From CAVQCX01 sp050050175 (lineage in GTDB: Bacteria; Pseudomonadota; Gammaproteobacteria; Chromatiales; Chromatiaceae): 11,990 nt of DNA. The DNA is taken from contig JASFUT010000074.1 of NCBI GenBank assembly GCA_050050175.1, positions 1-11,990 of the forward strand, written 5' to 3'. The notes below the pieces were generated by a model that had not been told where the DNA came from, did not search any database, and saw only the letters and a list, made by a program, of their open reading frames with translations. The position numbers were made by a program, and so were the translations under genes. This document shows, in pieces, positions 1 to 6,958 of the stretch. Numbering within the stretch: the first letter of the stretch is position 1; each line of letters starts with the position of its first letter.

Positions 1-459
1 CCCACCGAAGGCACCGCCCGAGTTCTCGTCCTGGTGGACCACGTTGGGGGTGATGATGTAGTCGGCGGCGACCATCTGCCCCCCGCCCATGGAGCTGCCG
101 GTCTGCAGCTCACCCCGCGCAGCAAGGGCGCGCTCGCGCTGCAGCGCCGAGGAGGCCGCGCCCCGGTCCACGACGCGGAAGCAGCCGCTCTGGGCCATCA
201 TCAGCCGGATCAGGGGGACCGGGCTGCTCAGCCCGTACCGGCTCCAGTGCGGGTTGTCGGGCTCGAGCAGGGCGGCATAGCCGATGGGCCGTGCGCAGTG
301 GATCAGCTGTTGCGATTCGCCCTGGTTGCCGGCCTGCCCCGCCGATCCCGTCACCGCCGTGGAGCCACCCCCCAGCTTGACCTGGTTCGTCTCACACCCC
401 ACCAGGCTCAGCGCGAGAGCACACACCCCCGCCGCGACAATTCGCGCTCGACGCTTCAT
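1..459 (-). CDS. CsgG/HfaB-family outer-membrane lipoprotein (C-terminal part outside window)
   Basis: Partial gene; 153 N-terminal codons are visible and the frame is open at base 1. A basic start (MKRR), a hydrophobic stretch and a lipobox ending LVGC put the lipidated cysteine at residue 22, so the protein should be an exported lipoprotein. Further on, a segment reading LIRLMMAQSGCFRVVDRG, then ALQRERALAARGELQ, then a VAADYIITPNVV strand followed by a Gly-rich turn, matches the fold and order of CsgG/HfaB secretion lipoproteins. Known members form outer-membrane channels (CsgG for curli, HfaB for holdfast anchor), but many relatives near other genes have no assigned cargo. Two adjacent ATGs (462 and 459) are possible. 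I prefer 459 because the GGAGG at 466-470 is then 6 bases away. It is divergent from glgC. No curli gene is visible in the window, so a curli role is not supported. The family call is by eye. Confidence 0.72.
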   Translation of the reverse strand, partial: MKRRARIVAAGVCALALSLVGCETNQVKLGGGSTAVTGSAGQAGNQGESQQLIHCARPIGYAALLEPDNPHWSRYGLSSPVPLIRLMMAQSGCFRVVDRGAASSALQRERALAARGELQTGSSMGGGQMVAADYIITPNVVHQDENSGGAFGG

Positions 460-501
460 CATTCCCCTCCCAATTGAACAAACACCCGAATCGGTGGGCT
501 A

Positions 502-530
502 AAGCTACACAGCCGTCGGCCCCGGCGCAA
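502..530 (-). promoter_or_regulatory. Candidate sigma-70-like promoter for the CsgG-like lipoprotein gene
   Basis: On the minus strand there is TTGCGC (525-530), a 17-base spacer and TAGCTT (502-507), placed 42 bases ahead of the start at 459. The -35 matches TTGACA at three positions and the -10 matches TATAAT at three positions, so it is weak on sequence alone. Optimal spacing and the same TAGCTT hexamer upstream of three other leftward genes raise its credibility. Confidence 0.35.
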
Positions 531-594
531 CCGTGCCACAGCGCGCGGCGGGGCCGACCGGCAGGGTCGTCCAACGGCCTGCGTTCCCGGCTTC

Positions 595-600
595 TATAAT
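595..600 (+). promoter_or_regulatory. Candidate -10 element (TATAAT) for glgC
   Basis: A perfect TATAAT lies in a very GC-rich intergenic region 110 bases upstream of the glgC start. No good -35 hexamer is seen 16-18 bases upstream (the region around 572-577 reads CAACGG), so it may need an activator or be fortuitous. If used, the glgC leader would be about 105 bases long. Confidence 0.4.
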
Positions 601-710
601 GGGGCTCAGCGGAACGCGACCCCCGACGCAGGCCGGACGGTTGGAGGCAGGGGCACCCTCCCGGGACCCCTGCCGGTCCCGGATTCCACGCAAAACGCCA
701 GGAGGACCGC

Positions 711-1955
711 ATGCGCAGAGTCAAGACCCTAGCCTTCGTCATGGCCGGGGGGGAAGGCAGCCGTCTCTATCCCCTGACCGCCGAGCGCTCCAAGCCGTCC
801 GTGCCCTTCGGCGCCCGCTATCGGATCGTCGACTTCGTCCTGAGCAACCTGATCAACTCGGGCATACACGCCATCTACCTGCTGGTGCAGTACAAGTCCC
901 AGTCGCTGATCGAGCACATCCGGCAATCCTGGGTCCTCTCCCCGGTACTGCCCCAGCAGTTCGTCACCGTGGTCCCCCCGCAGATGCGCTGGGGCCGGGA
1001 ATGGTTCCAGGGCACGGCGGACGCCGTCCGGCAGAATCTGAACCTGATCGAGGAGCACAATCCGAAGCTGGTGGCCGTGTTTGGCGCCGATCACATCTAC
1101 CGCATGGACGTGCGCCAGATGGTGCGCTTTCACTCCGAGCGCAACGCCGACGCCACGGTGGCGGCCCTGCCGGTGCCCGTGGAGAAGGCGGGGGGCTTCG
1201 GCATCATCGCGACCGACCCGGACGGCCGCATCCGCGAGTTCCAGGAGAAGCCTGCCCAGCCCGCCCCCATGCCGGGAGACCCGTCCAGGGCGTTCGCCTC
1301 CATGGGCAACTACCTCTTCGGCGCCGAGGTGCTCTACGCGGCCCTGGAAGAGGCGGCCAAGCGGGGCGAGAACGACTTCGGCCGGCACGTACTGCCCCGG
1401 CTGATGTCGACCCACAGCATGTTCGCCTATGACTTCTCGACCAACCAGGTGCCGGGCACCAAGGACTACGAGGAGCCCGCCTACTGGCGCGACGTGGGCA
1501 CGCTCGAGTCCTACTTCGAGGCCACCCAGGACGTGCTCGGGCTCCAGCCCCGGTTCGACGTCTTCAATCCCCGCTGGCCCATCTACTCCAAGACCTATCA
1601 GGGCCCCGTGGCGAAGATCGTGTCCGGTCAGATCGACGACAGCATCCTGGCCGGCGGCACCCTGGTCAACAACGCCCGGGTCCGCAACTGCATCCTCCGC
1701 CACGAGGTGATCCTCGACGATGACGTGGAGCTGGAGGACTGCATCATCATGGACTACACGCGCATCGGCCGGGGTGCCCGGCTCCGCCGGACCGTCGTCG
1801 ACCGGTTCAACGTCATCAAGCCGGGCACCCGCATCGGCTTCGACCCGGAGGCGGACAAGGACCGCTACCACGTCTCGCCCGGCGGCATCGTGGTCGTCTC
1901 CAGGGGCCACCAGAGACGCTCCGGGCGGGGATCCTACGTCCACGGCGACGCCTGA
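711..1955 (+). CDS. glgC: Glucose-1-phosphate adenylyltransferase (ADP-glucose pyrophosphorylase)
   Basis: Makes ADP-glucose and pyrophosphate from ATP and glucose-1-phosphate, the committed step of bacterial glycogen synthesis in the cytoplasm. The 414-residue product has the usual family length. The N-terminal nucleotidyltransferase domain has the glycine-rich loop GGEGSRLYPLT (13-23), Lys28 in the RSKP motif, the YRIVDFVLSN segment (37-46), and the GADH motif with Asp127. FQEKP and YWRDVGT follow. The C-terminal third is a left-handed beta-helix with hexapeptide-like rungs (for example ILAGGTLVNN and IGRGARLRR). The start is fixed by AGGAGG at 700-705, 5 bases before ATG. The N-terminus is short, with the catalytic loop starting near residue 11, as in Agrobacterium-like and many other forms and unlike the longer E. 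coli enzyme. No other glg gene is in the window. It is divergent from the CsgG-like gene and convergent with the UPF0182 gene. Confidence 0.96.
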   Translation: MRRVKTLAFVMAGGEGSRLYPLTAERSKPSVPFGARYRIVDFVLSNLINSGIHAIYLLVQYKSQSLIEHIRQSWVLSPVLPQQFVTVVPPQMRWGREWFQGTADAVRQNLNLIEEHNPKLVAVFGADHIYRMDVRQMVRFHSERNADATVAALPVPVEKAGGFGIIATDPDGRIREFQEKPAQPAPMPGDPSRAFASMGNYLFGAEVLYAALEEAAKRGENDFGRHVLPRLMSTHSMFAYDFSTNQVPGTKDYEEPAYWRDVGTLESYFEATQDVLGLQPRFDVFNPRWPIYSKTYQGPVAKIVSGQIDDSILAGGTLVNNARVRNCILRHEVILDDDVELEDCIIMDYTRIGRGARLRRTVVDRFNVIKPGTRIGFDPEADKDRYHVSPGGIVVVSRGHQRRSGRGSYVHGDA

Positions 1956-2260
1956 GCCGCTGTAGAGGCACCCCTCGCCCCGGGGGATGCTCACAGGACA
2001 CCAAGGCGCCCCGACCTCAACCGCAAGCCGGGTGGCCGTCCGCGCCGCCGGCATCCCGAGGCGGGAGGCGGGACTTGTCGCCAGGGTTGTCTTGCTCGAG
2101 GCCGTCGGCCTGCGCCCGGAGGGAATCCGCCTCCTGCAGGCCGCGGACTGGCTCCTGGACCGCTTCCGCGCCTCCGTCGACGCTGGCGGGAGACACGGGG
2201 TGGGAGCCCCCTGGTGCACCGCTTCATGACCCGTTGACGCCCGCCGGGGCCGCGGGGACC
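1956..2260. other. Intergenic stretch between convergent glgC and UPF0182 genes; no convincing gene
   Basis: About 305 bases without a recognisable gene. The best open frame on the plus strand is 1987-2229 (80 codons). Its central part encodes a plausible-looking amphipathic segment (around GLVARVVLLEAVGL and LLQAADWLLDRF) with GC-rich third positions. It has no properly spaced Shine-Dalgarno sequence, since the GGGG touches the ATG, and the product matches nothing I recognise. It could be a decayed gene or chance. No repeats or RNA gene are evident. Confidence 0.5.
1968..1990 (+). terminator. glgC: Weak hairpin downstream of glgC
   Basis: GCACCCC (1968-1974) can pair with GGGG (1982-1985) and TGC (1988-1990) across a 7-base loop with a two-base bulge. 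It lies 13 bases past the glgC stop, where a terminator is expected between convergent genes. No T-run follows, so this is only a candidate. Confidence 0.22.
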
Positions 2261-5035
2261 TCAGCGCCCGCGTGCCGCATCGTCCCCGCTGCCTTTGGCA
2301 AGCCGCGAGAGGAGTCTCTGCAGCTCGGCGAGGGCTGCGGACGCCTCGTCGAACCGCGACCCGCCCAGGGCCTCCAGATAGCGCTCGAACGCCGCGTGGG
2401 CCCGCCGTCCCAGCTCCCGGGCATCGATGTCCCGCCGCCCCGGCGCCGGCGTGCTCGCCTCCAGGAGACCCTCCAGGGCCTGGTCGAAGCTCTCGGCGTA
2501 GCTCATGGTGTCGCCGTGCATGACCACGACGAGCCGCAGCTCGGGGTAGGCGGCGGTCTCCGCCTTCAGGTAGATCGGCTCGACGTAGAGCAGGGTGTCG
2601 TCCAGGGGGATGCCGAGCACGTTGCCGCGGATTACGTTCGAGCCGCGCTGGTCCCAGAGCGTGAGCTGGCCCGAGAGGAAGCTGTCCTGGTCGATCTTGG
2701 TCTCCACCTGCTGGGGCCCGAGGACACGCTTCTCCTTGGGAAACTTGTAGGCGAGGAACCGCCCGTAGTTGCGGCGGTCGGACAGCCCCGCGATCCAGCC
2801 GATCATTACCTGCCGGTTCTTGGGCGTGAACGGCAGCATGAGCACGAACTCGGGCTCGTCCGAGCCCGGCAGCTCCCACATCACGTAGTAGGGCTGCACC
2901 GGCTCGACCCGGTCGTAGTGCTTCTCGGTGGCCCGGACCCAGAGGTCCTCCTGGTTGTAGAACACCTCGGGATCGCCCATGTGGTACTTGGTGTAGACCA
3001 GCCCCTGGGTGAGCAGGAAGCCCTGGGGATAGCGCACATGGGCGCGGAGGCCCGGGGGCATGGCGTCCCGGTCCTTGAACATGCCCGGCAGCGCGGAACG
3101 CCAGGCCCGGATCAGTGGATCGGACGGCTCGTAGACGTAGAAGTCGACGCTGCCCTGATAGGCGTCCACGACCACCTTGACCGAGTTGCGTACGTAGCTC
3201 ACGCCGTCCAGGTAGGCGACGTCGCTGCTGCGGCTGGGGACACCCGGCTCCCGGGCGGAGAACGGCTCGCTGTAGGGATAGCGATCGGAGGTGGTGTAGG
3301 CGTCGACGATCCAGTACAGGCGACCGTCCACGAGGACCAGGTAGGGATCGCGGTCCAGCTCCAGGAAGGGCGCCAGGGTGGCGACGCGCTCGCGGATCTG
3401 GCGGTGGAACATCACGCGGCTCCGGGCCCCGGGGTAGGACGACAGGAGGAAGCGCGTGCCGTCGAACTTCCAGCCGAACAGGAACTTGCGCCACAGGCTG
3501 CCGAGCTCGACGCCGCCTTCCCCGGCATAACGGACGTAGACGTTGCGCTCCCCCGCCGGATAGTCGAACTCCTTCTCCTCGGTGTTGACCACCGCCGGAC
3601 CCTCGGTGAGCTCTCCGTAGTAGATCTCCGGCCGGGTCACTTCGAGCTCGGGATACGCCGCCTGGGGCGGGATGTCCTTGACGAGCAGATTGGGCAGGCC
3701 CTCGGCGGTGAAGTCGCTGACCGTGGCCAGGGTCAGGCCGTAGCCGTGGGTGTACTTGAAGCGCCGGTTGACGAAGGTCCGACTCTGCCGCGGCAGATTG
3801 TCCTGGGCCAGCTCCCGGGCCGACACCATCACCTGTCGATAACGGTCACCGACGGTGTAGCGATCCACGTCCACGTCGGTGAACTCGTAGTAGAGCCGGA
3901 TCTCCTGGAACTGCTGGTAGACGGCGTCCAGAGCCCGCCAGTCCCAGAGCCGGATCTCGGAGAGCAGCCTGCGGTTCTCCTCCAGCGCCTGCCGGGTGAG
4001 CGTCTCGGTGGCCGGGAACTGTCGCTCCTCGACATCCTCGAGGTCGAAGCCCCGGCGGGTCCACTCGATGTTGTGGGCGATGTACGGCTTCTCGTAGGTG
4101 ATCTCGTTGGGCTCGACCACCAGCCACTGGAAAGCGGCCGGAAGCAGCCCGGCCAGCGCCACCCAGAGCACCCCCACCATCGCCCAGGGCACCGCCAGGG
4201 CCGCCATCGCCTCCCCCGGGTCCGAGGCGAGCCGCGCCACCATCCGCACGGACAGACGCCTTGCCGCCGGCAGAAGCGGCAGCCCGCCCAGCACCGGCGT
4301 GGCCACCGCGAGGATCAGATAGGCGGGAAGCCGCACGTGCACGTCCGTCCAGCCGGGGCCCGCCACCACACCCCAGTCGGAGTACAGGAGGGCGAAGACT
4401 TCCAGGACCGCACCCAGGGCCAGGACCACGCCCAGCGCCAGGCTCAGGGTCCCCAGGGACCGCGGATCGAGCAGAGGACGCGGCTCGCCGCGCTGCGAGA
4501 CTCGAATGACCTTCTGGACGACGACCGCGGCGGCCGCCGCCACCGCTATCCAGAGCAGCAGGTTGAACAGGGCGTCGAGGAAGGGCAGCTCGAAGAGGTA
4601 GAAGCCCGCATCGCGACCGAGGACGGGCTCCCGGACGCCCGCGGGCATCCGATTCAGGAAGAGCAGGATCCGCTCCCAGTTGGCCAGCCCCCATACCGCG
4701 CCGCCGGTCCCCGCGGTCAGCTCGATCCAGGGCGACAGGGACGGCGCCCCGCCCCGCGAGGCCCGGCCGAGCAGATGCACGCCGCCGGCAGCGACCAGGG
4801 CCCCGGCCGCCGCGGTGCCCGCCTGCGCGCCGAGAAAGGTCCAGAATCTCGCACCGTAGCCCAGGGCGTGAAACCACAGGCCCTCGCCCCAGAGGCTGAG
4901 CACCGAGAACAGGCCCAGCGTGGCGACGACCAGCCCGGACCCGCCCCATAGCAGTACCGGACGCTCGCCCACGAATCCGCGCCGGGCCAGCCAGAGCCCG
5001 AGGAGCGTGAGCCCGAACAGAACGACGTTGTACAT
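2261..5035 (-). CDS. UPF0182 (COG1615) family large membrane protein, function unknown
   Basis: A 924-residue protein, the usual size for this family. The first about 310 residues hold roughly seven hydrophobic segments (near 5-20, 28-48, 65-85, 150-172, 193-217, 232-255 and 276-305), and the rest is a large hydrophilic domain, probably extracytoplasmic. Family hallmarks visible in order: RDAGFYLFELPFLDAL in the membrane region, YRQVMVSARELAQDNLP followed by RTFVNRRFKYTHGYG, then LYWIVDAYTTSDRYPYS, YEPSDPLIRAWR, MLPFTPKNRQVMIGWIAG, and GNVLGIPLDDTLLYVEPIYL. No enzymatic function is established for the family to my knowledge, so I assign none. ATG at 5035 is supported by GAGGG at 5041-5045, 5 bases upstream. 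It is on the same strand as the dioxygenase-rhodanese gene but 286 bases away, so probably transcribed separately. A TAGCTT hexamer lies at 5057-5062. Confidence 0.93.
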   Translation of the reverse strand: MYNVVLFGLTLLGLWLARRGFVGERPVLLWGGSGLVVATLGLFSVLSLWGEGLWFHALGYGARFWTFLGAQAGTAAAGALVAAGGVHLLGRASRGGAPSLSPWIELTAGTGGAVWGLANWERILLFLNRMPAGVREPVLGRDAGFYLFELPFLDALFNLLLWIAVAAAAAVVVQKVIRVSQRGEPRPLLDPRSLGTLSLALGVVLALGAVLEVFALLYSDWGVVAGPGWTDVHVRLPAYLILAVATPVLGGLPLLPAARRLSVRMVARLASDPGEAMAALAVPWAMVGVLWVALAGLLPAAFQWLVVEPNEITYEKPYIAHNIEWTRRGFDLEDVEERQFPATETLTRQALEENRRLLSEIRLWDWRALDAVYQQFQEIRLYYEFTDVDVDRYTVGDRYRQVMVSARELAQDNLPRQSRTFVNRRFKYTHGYGLTLATVSDFTAEGLPNLLVKDIPPQAAYPELEVTRPEIYYGELTEGPAVVNTEEKEFDYPAGERNVYVRYAGEGGVELGSLWRKFLFGWKFDGTRFLLSSYPGARSRVMFHRQIRERVATLAPFLELDRDPYLVLVDGRLYWIVDAYTTSDRYPYSEPFSAREPGVPSRSSDVAYLDGVSYVRNSVKVVVDAYQGSVDFYVYEPSDPLIRAWRSALPGMFKDRDAMPPGLRAHVRYPQGFLLTQGLVYTKYHMGDPEVFYNQEDLWVRATEKHYDRVEPVQPYYVMWELPGSDEPEFVLMLPFTPKNRQVMIGWIAGLSDRRNYGRFLAYKFPKEKRVLGPQQVETKIDQDSFLSGQLTLWDQRGSNVIRGNVLGIPLDDTLLYVEPIYLKAETAAYPELRLVVVMHGDTMSYAESFDQALEGLLEASTPAPGRRDIDARELGRRAHAAFERYLEALGGSRFDEASAALAELQRLLSRLAKGSGDDAARGR

Positions 5036-5321
5036 GGCTGCCCTCGCCGGGGACGGAAGCTATCCCGGCCACGATTACCAAGCGCCGGGATCAGAAGAAT
5101 CTCCGGCGGTCTTCTGTCGCCGGCCCGCGCTCGGCGAGCTCCCAGGGTCGCCGAGAGCCTGCCTGCGGCTGCCAGCCGCGAACGCCGCGTCTCGGTCCGT
5201 TTCGCGCTCACCGAGCGCTCCTACGGGCATCGAGGCCCTCTGCAACGCTCGCAGGCCGCGAAAGCCCCGGCGCCCCCCGGCCATCCCGGCAGTCGGGTCC
5301 CGGGACAGCCGGAGCACGGGC
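5036..5321. other. Intergenic region upstream of the UPF0182 gene
   Basis: This 286-base gap between two leftward genes holds the ribosome-binding site for the UPF0182 gene and a minus-strand TAGCTT at 5057-5062, 22 bases before its start. No good -35 was found at standard spacing. A 10-base palindrome, GTCCCGGGAC at 5297-5306, sits just past the stop of the dioxygenase-rhodanese gene but has no loop and no T-run, so I do not call it a terminator. No credible small gene was seen. Confidence 0.4.
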
Positions 5322-6713
5322 TCACCGCGTGGTCTTGAGGTCCGCGGACTGCCAGCCGGTCATCCCGCCCAGGACGTTGTAGACCTGCGGGTGCCCGTGC
5401 TGCTTGAGCACGCTGCCGGCCACCGAGGACCGGTAGCCGCTGCCGCAGATGGTGGCTATCGGGCGGTCCCTGGGGATCTCGTCCACCCGGCGGGTGATCT
5501 CCGCGCCGGTGATGTGCACCGCTTCCGGGATGTGCCCCTCGGCCCACTCCGCCGGCTGGCGCACGTCGAGGATCATCAGATCGCGGTCCCTGTCCATCGC
5601 GCGGCGCAGCTCGTGCACCGTCCACTGGGGCATCACCTCGATGTCCTTGCCGGCGGTACGCCAGGCGAGCATCCCTCCTGCCAGCCAGCCCTTGGGCAGA
5701 TCGTAGCCGATGCGCAGCAGCTGCCAGCACACCTCCCAGAGATCCTCCGGGCGCTCGATCACCAGCACCACCGGGCGGTCGTAGGGCACCACGCTGCCCG
5801 CCCAGGTGGCGAAGGCGTTGCCGATGCCCACGTTCAGCGCGCCCGGGATATGGGCGGAGAAGGCCTCCGGCGAGCGGCAGTCCAGCACCACAGCGCCGTC
5901 GTCGCGGCAGCGCTCGAGCTCCTCGACGCCGAGCGGAGGCGGGTCCGCCAGCACGCCCAGCCGCGGCGGACCGTCCTCGTTGAGCCTGCGCATCCGAGGC
6001 CAGTACGGAGGCACCGCCGGCAGGTTCTCCAGATCCATGCACTGGCGCGCGAACTCATCGGTCGAGCTGAGATTGCGCAGCAACTCGTTCATGCGCCGCT
6101 CGTAGCCGATGGTGGTGGACAGCCGGCTGCCGATGTTGCCCCCGCACAGCGAGCCGGCCACGTGGGTGGGGTAGACCTCCACGAAGTCCGGCAGAGTGAG
6201 AATCTTGCTCTGCAGTGTCCGGCAGAAGGCCTCGGCATTGCGCCGGGTCTCCTCCCCGCCGCCGAGCAGGTCGGGGCGGGCCAGGTCGCCGACCAGGAGC
6301 GCACCGCCGGAGAACAGCAGTGCGGGCTCCTCCCCGCGGGAGCGGTCGGTGACCAGCAGGCTGATGTGCTCGGGGGTGTGCCCCGGCGTGTGCATGAAGT
6401 CCAGCGCCACCTCGCCCATCCCCAGGCGCTCCCCGTCCTCCATGGCCCTGACCTCGTAGCCCAGCTCGGCGCGCGCGCCGGCCAGCAGCTGGATGTCCCC
6501 CCGGTCCGGCAGCTCGCAGATGCCCGTGACGTAGTCGTTGTGCTGGTGGGTGTCGCAGGCGTAGCGGATCCGCATGCCCCGCTCGCGCGCCTCGTGGAAA
6601 TAGGTATCCACGTCCCGCCGGCAGTCGAGAACCAGCGCCTCTCCCGTCTCCTCGGAGCCCAGGAAATAGGAGGCATGACCCAGGCTTTCCAGATAGAACT
6701 GCTTGAAGATCAT
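5322..6713 (-). CDS. MBL-fold persulfide dioxygenase fused to two rhodanese domains (CstB/ETHE1-like)
   Basis: Likely oxidises persulfides (glutathione or other thiol persulfide to sulfite) and handles sulfane sulfur in the cytoplasm. The 463-residue protein begins with a metallo-beta-lactamase domain: THQHNDYVTG gives His56, His58 and Asp60; HTPGHTPEH gives His112; GDLARPDL gives Asp143; THVAGSLCG gives His184. By analogy with ETHE1, His56, His112 and Asp143 would bind iron. Tyr61 stands where GloB-type enzymes have His, as in CstB-like dioxygenases (often Phe there). Two rhodanese domains follow (about 260-360 and 365-463). The first has no cysteine at the expected loop (IERPED), while the second has CGSGYRS with Cys423 and ends GGMTGW. 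The start at 6713 is chosen because AGGAG (6722-6726) is 8 bases upstream and the MBL fold begins at once; the frame extends further upstream only as low-complexity sequence. The exact substrate is inferred. Confidence 0.9.
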   Translation of the reverse strand: MIFKQFYLESLGHASYFLGSEETGEALVLDCRRDVDTYFHEARERGMRIRYACDTHQHNDYVTGICELPDRGDIQLLAGARAELGYEVRAMEDGERLGMGEVALDFMHTPGHTPEHISLLVTDRSRGEEPALLFSGGALLVGDLARPDLLGGGEETRRNAEAFCRTLQSKILTLPDFVEVYPTHVAGSLCGGNIGSRLSTTIGYERRMNELLRNLSSTDEFARQCMDLENLPAVPPYWPRMRRLNEDGPPRLGVLADPPPLGVEELERCRDDGAVVLDCRSPEAFSAHIPGALNVGIGNAFATWAGSVVPYDRPVVLVIERPEDLWEVCWQLLRIGYDLPKGWLAGGMLAWRTAGKDIEVMPQWTVHELRRAMDRDRDLMILDVRQPAEWAEGHIPEAVHITGAEITRRVDEIPRDRPIATICGSGYRSSVAGSVLKQHGHPQVYNVLGGMTGWQSADLKTTR

Positions 6714-6807
6714 CGGATACGCTCCTCGGCCGCCACATCGGTCGGCGCACTGGGGGCCCCGGCCGCAACCTCGAAGGCCGATTGCGCTCGGGGCGCTTGG
6801 TGTGTCA

Positions 6808-6828
6808 GGGGCTTGCAGTGCAAGACCC
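6808..6828. promoter_or_regulatory. Near-perfect palindrome upstream of the persulfide dioxygenase gene
   Basis: CTTGCAGTGCAAG (6812-6824) is a 13-base inverted repeat, perfect except for its central base. It is flanked by GGG (6808-6810) and CCC (6826-6828), which extend the symmetry. It lies about 100 bases upstream of the dioxygenase-rhodanese start, in a 245-base noncoding gap (6714-6958) after the dctP stop. Its size suits a dimeric regulator operator, and persulfide dioxygenase genes are often controlled by sulfide- or persulfide-sensing regulators. It could instead be a small hairpin. No clear -35/-10 pair was found beside it. Confidence 0.35.
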
Positions 6829-6958
6829 GGGCCCACCACGGGGCGCGCGGCAGGGGGTCCTGGCGGCCACCCAGCGGCGCCCCGTCCCCGCGGGCGGCTC
6901 ATAGGAACGACGCGGTGGTGGATCTGCCCCGGTCTGCGGGCGACGGGGCCGCAGCGGG

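Noticed and set aside
729..3494. A 921-codon open frame on the minus strand covering glgC and part of the UPF0182 gene.
   Set aside because: It is a shadow of real genes: high GC at third codon positions removes stops from the opposite frames. Its translation is low-complexity and rich in Arg, Gly, His and Pro with no domain.
2075..4951. A 958-codon plus-strand frame opposite the UPF0182 gene.
   Set aside because: The minus-strand frame has clear UPF0182 motifs throughout, and the plus frame has no family motif and is compositionally biased.
5297..5306. Perfect palindrome GTCCCGGGAC after the dioxygenase-rhodanese gene, considered as a terminator.
   Set aside because: There is no loop and no T-run; such GC palindromes are common at this base composition.
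6714..6902. N-terminal extension of the dioxygenase-rhodanese frame to an upstream start.
   Set aside because: The extension is Pro/Arg/Gly-rich without domain character, and AGGAG plus the immediate start of the MBL fold favour 6713.
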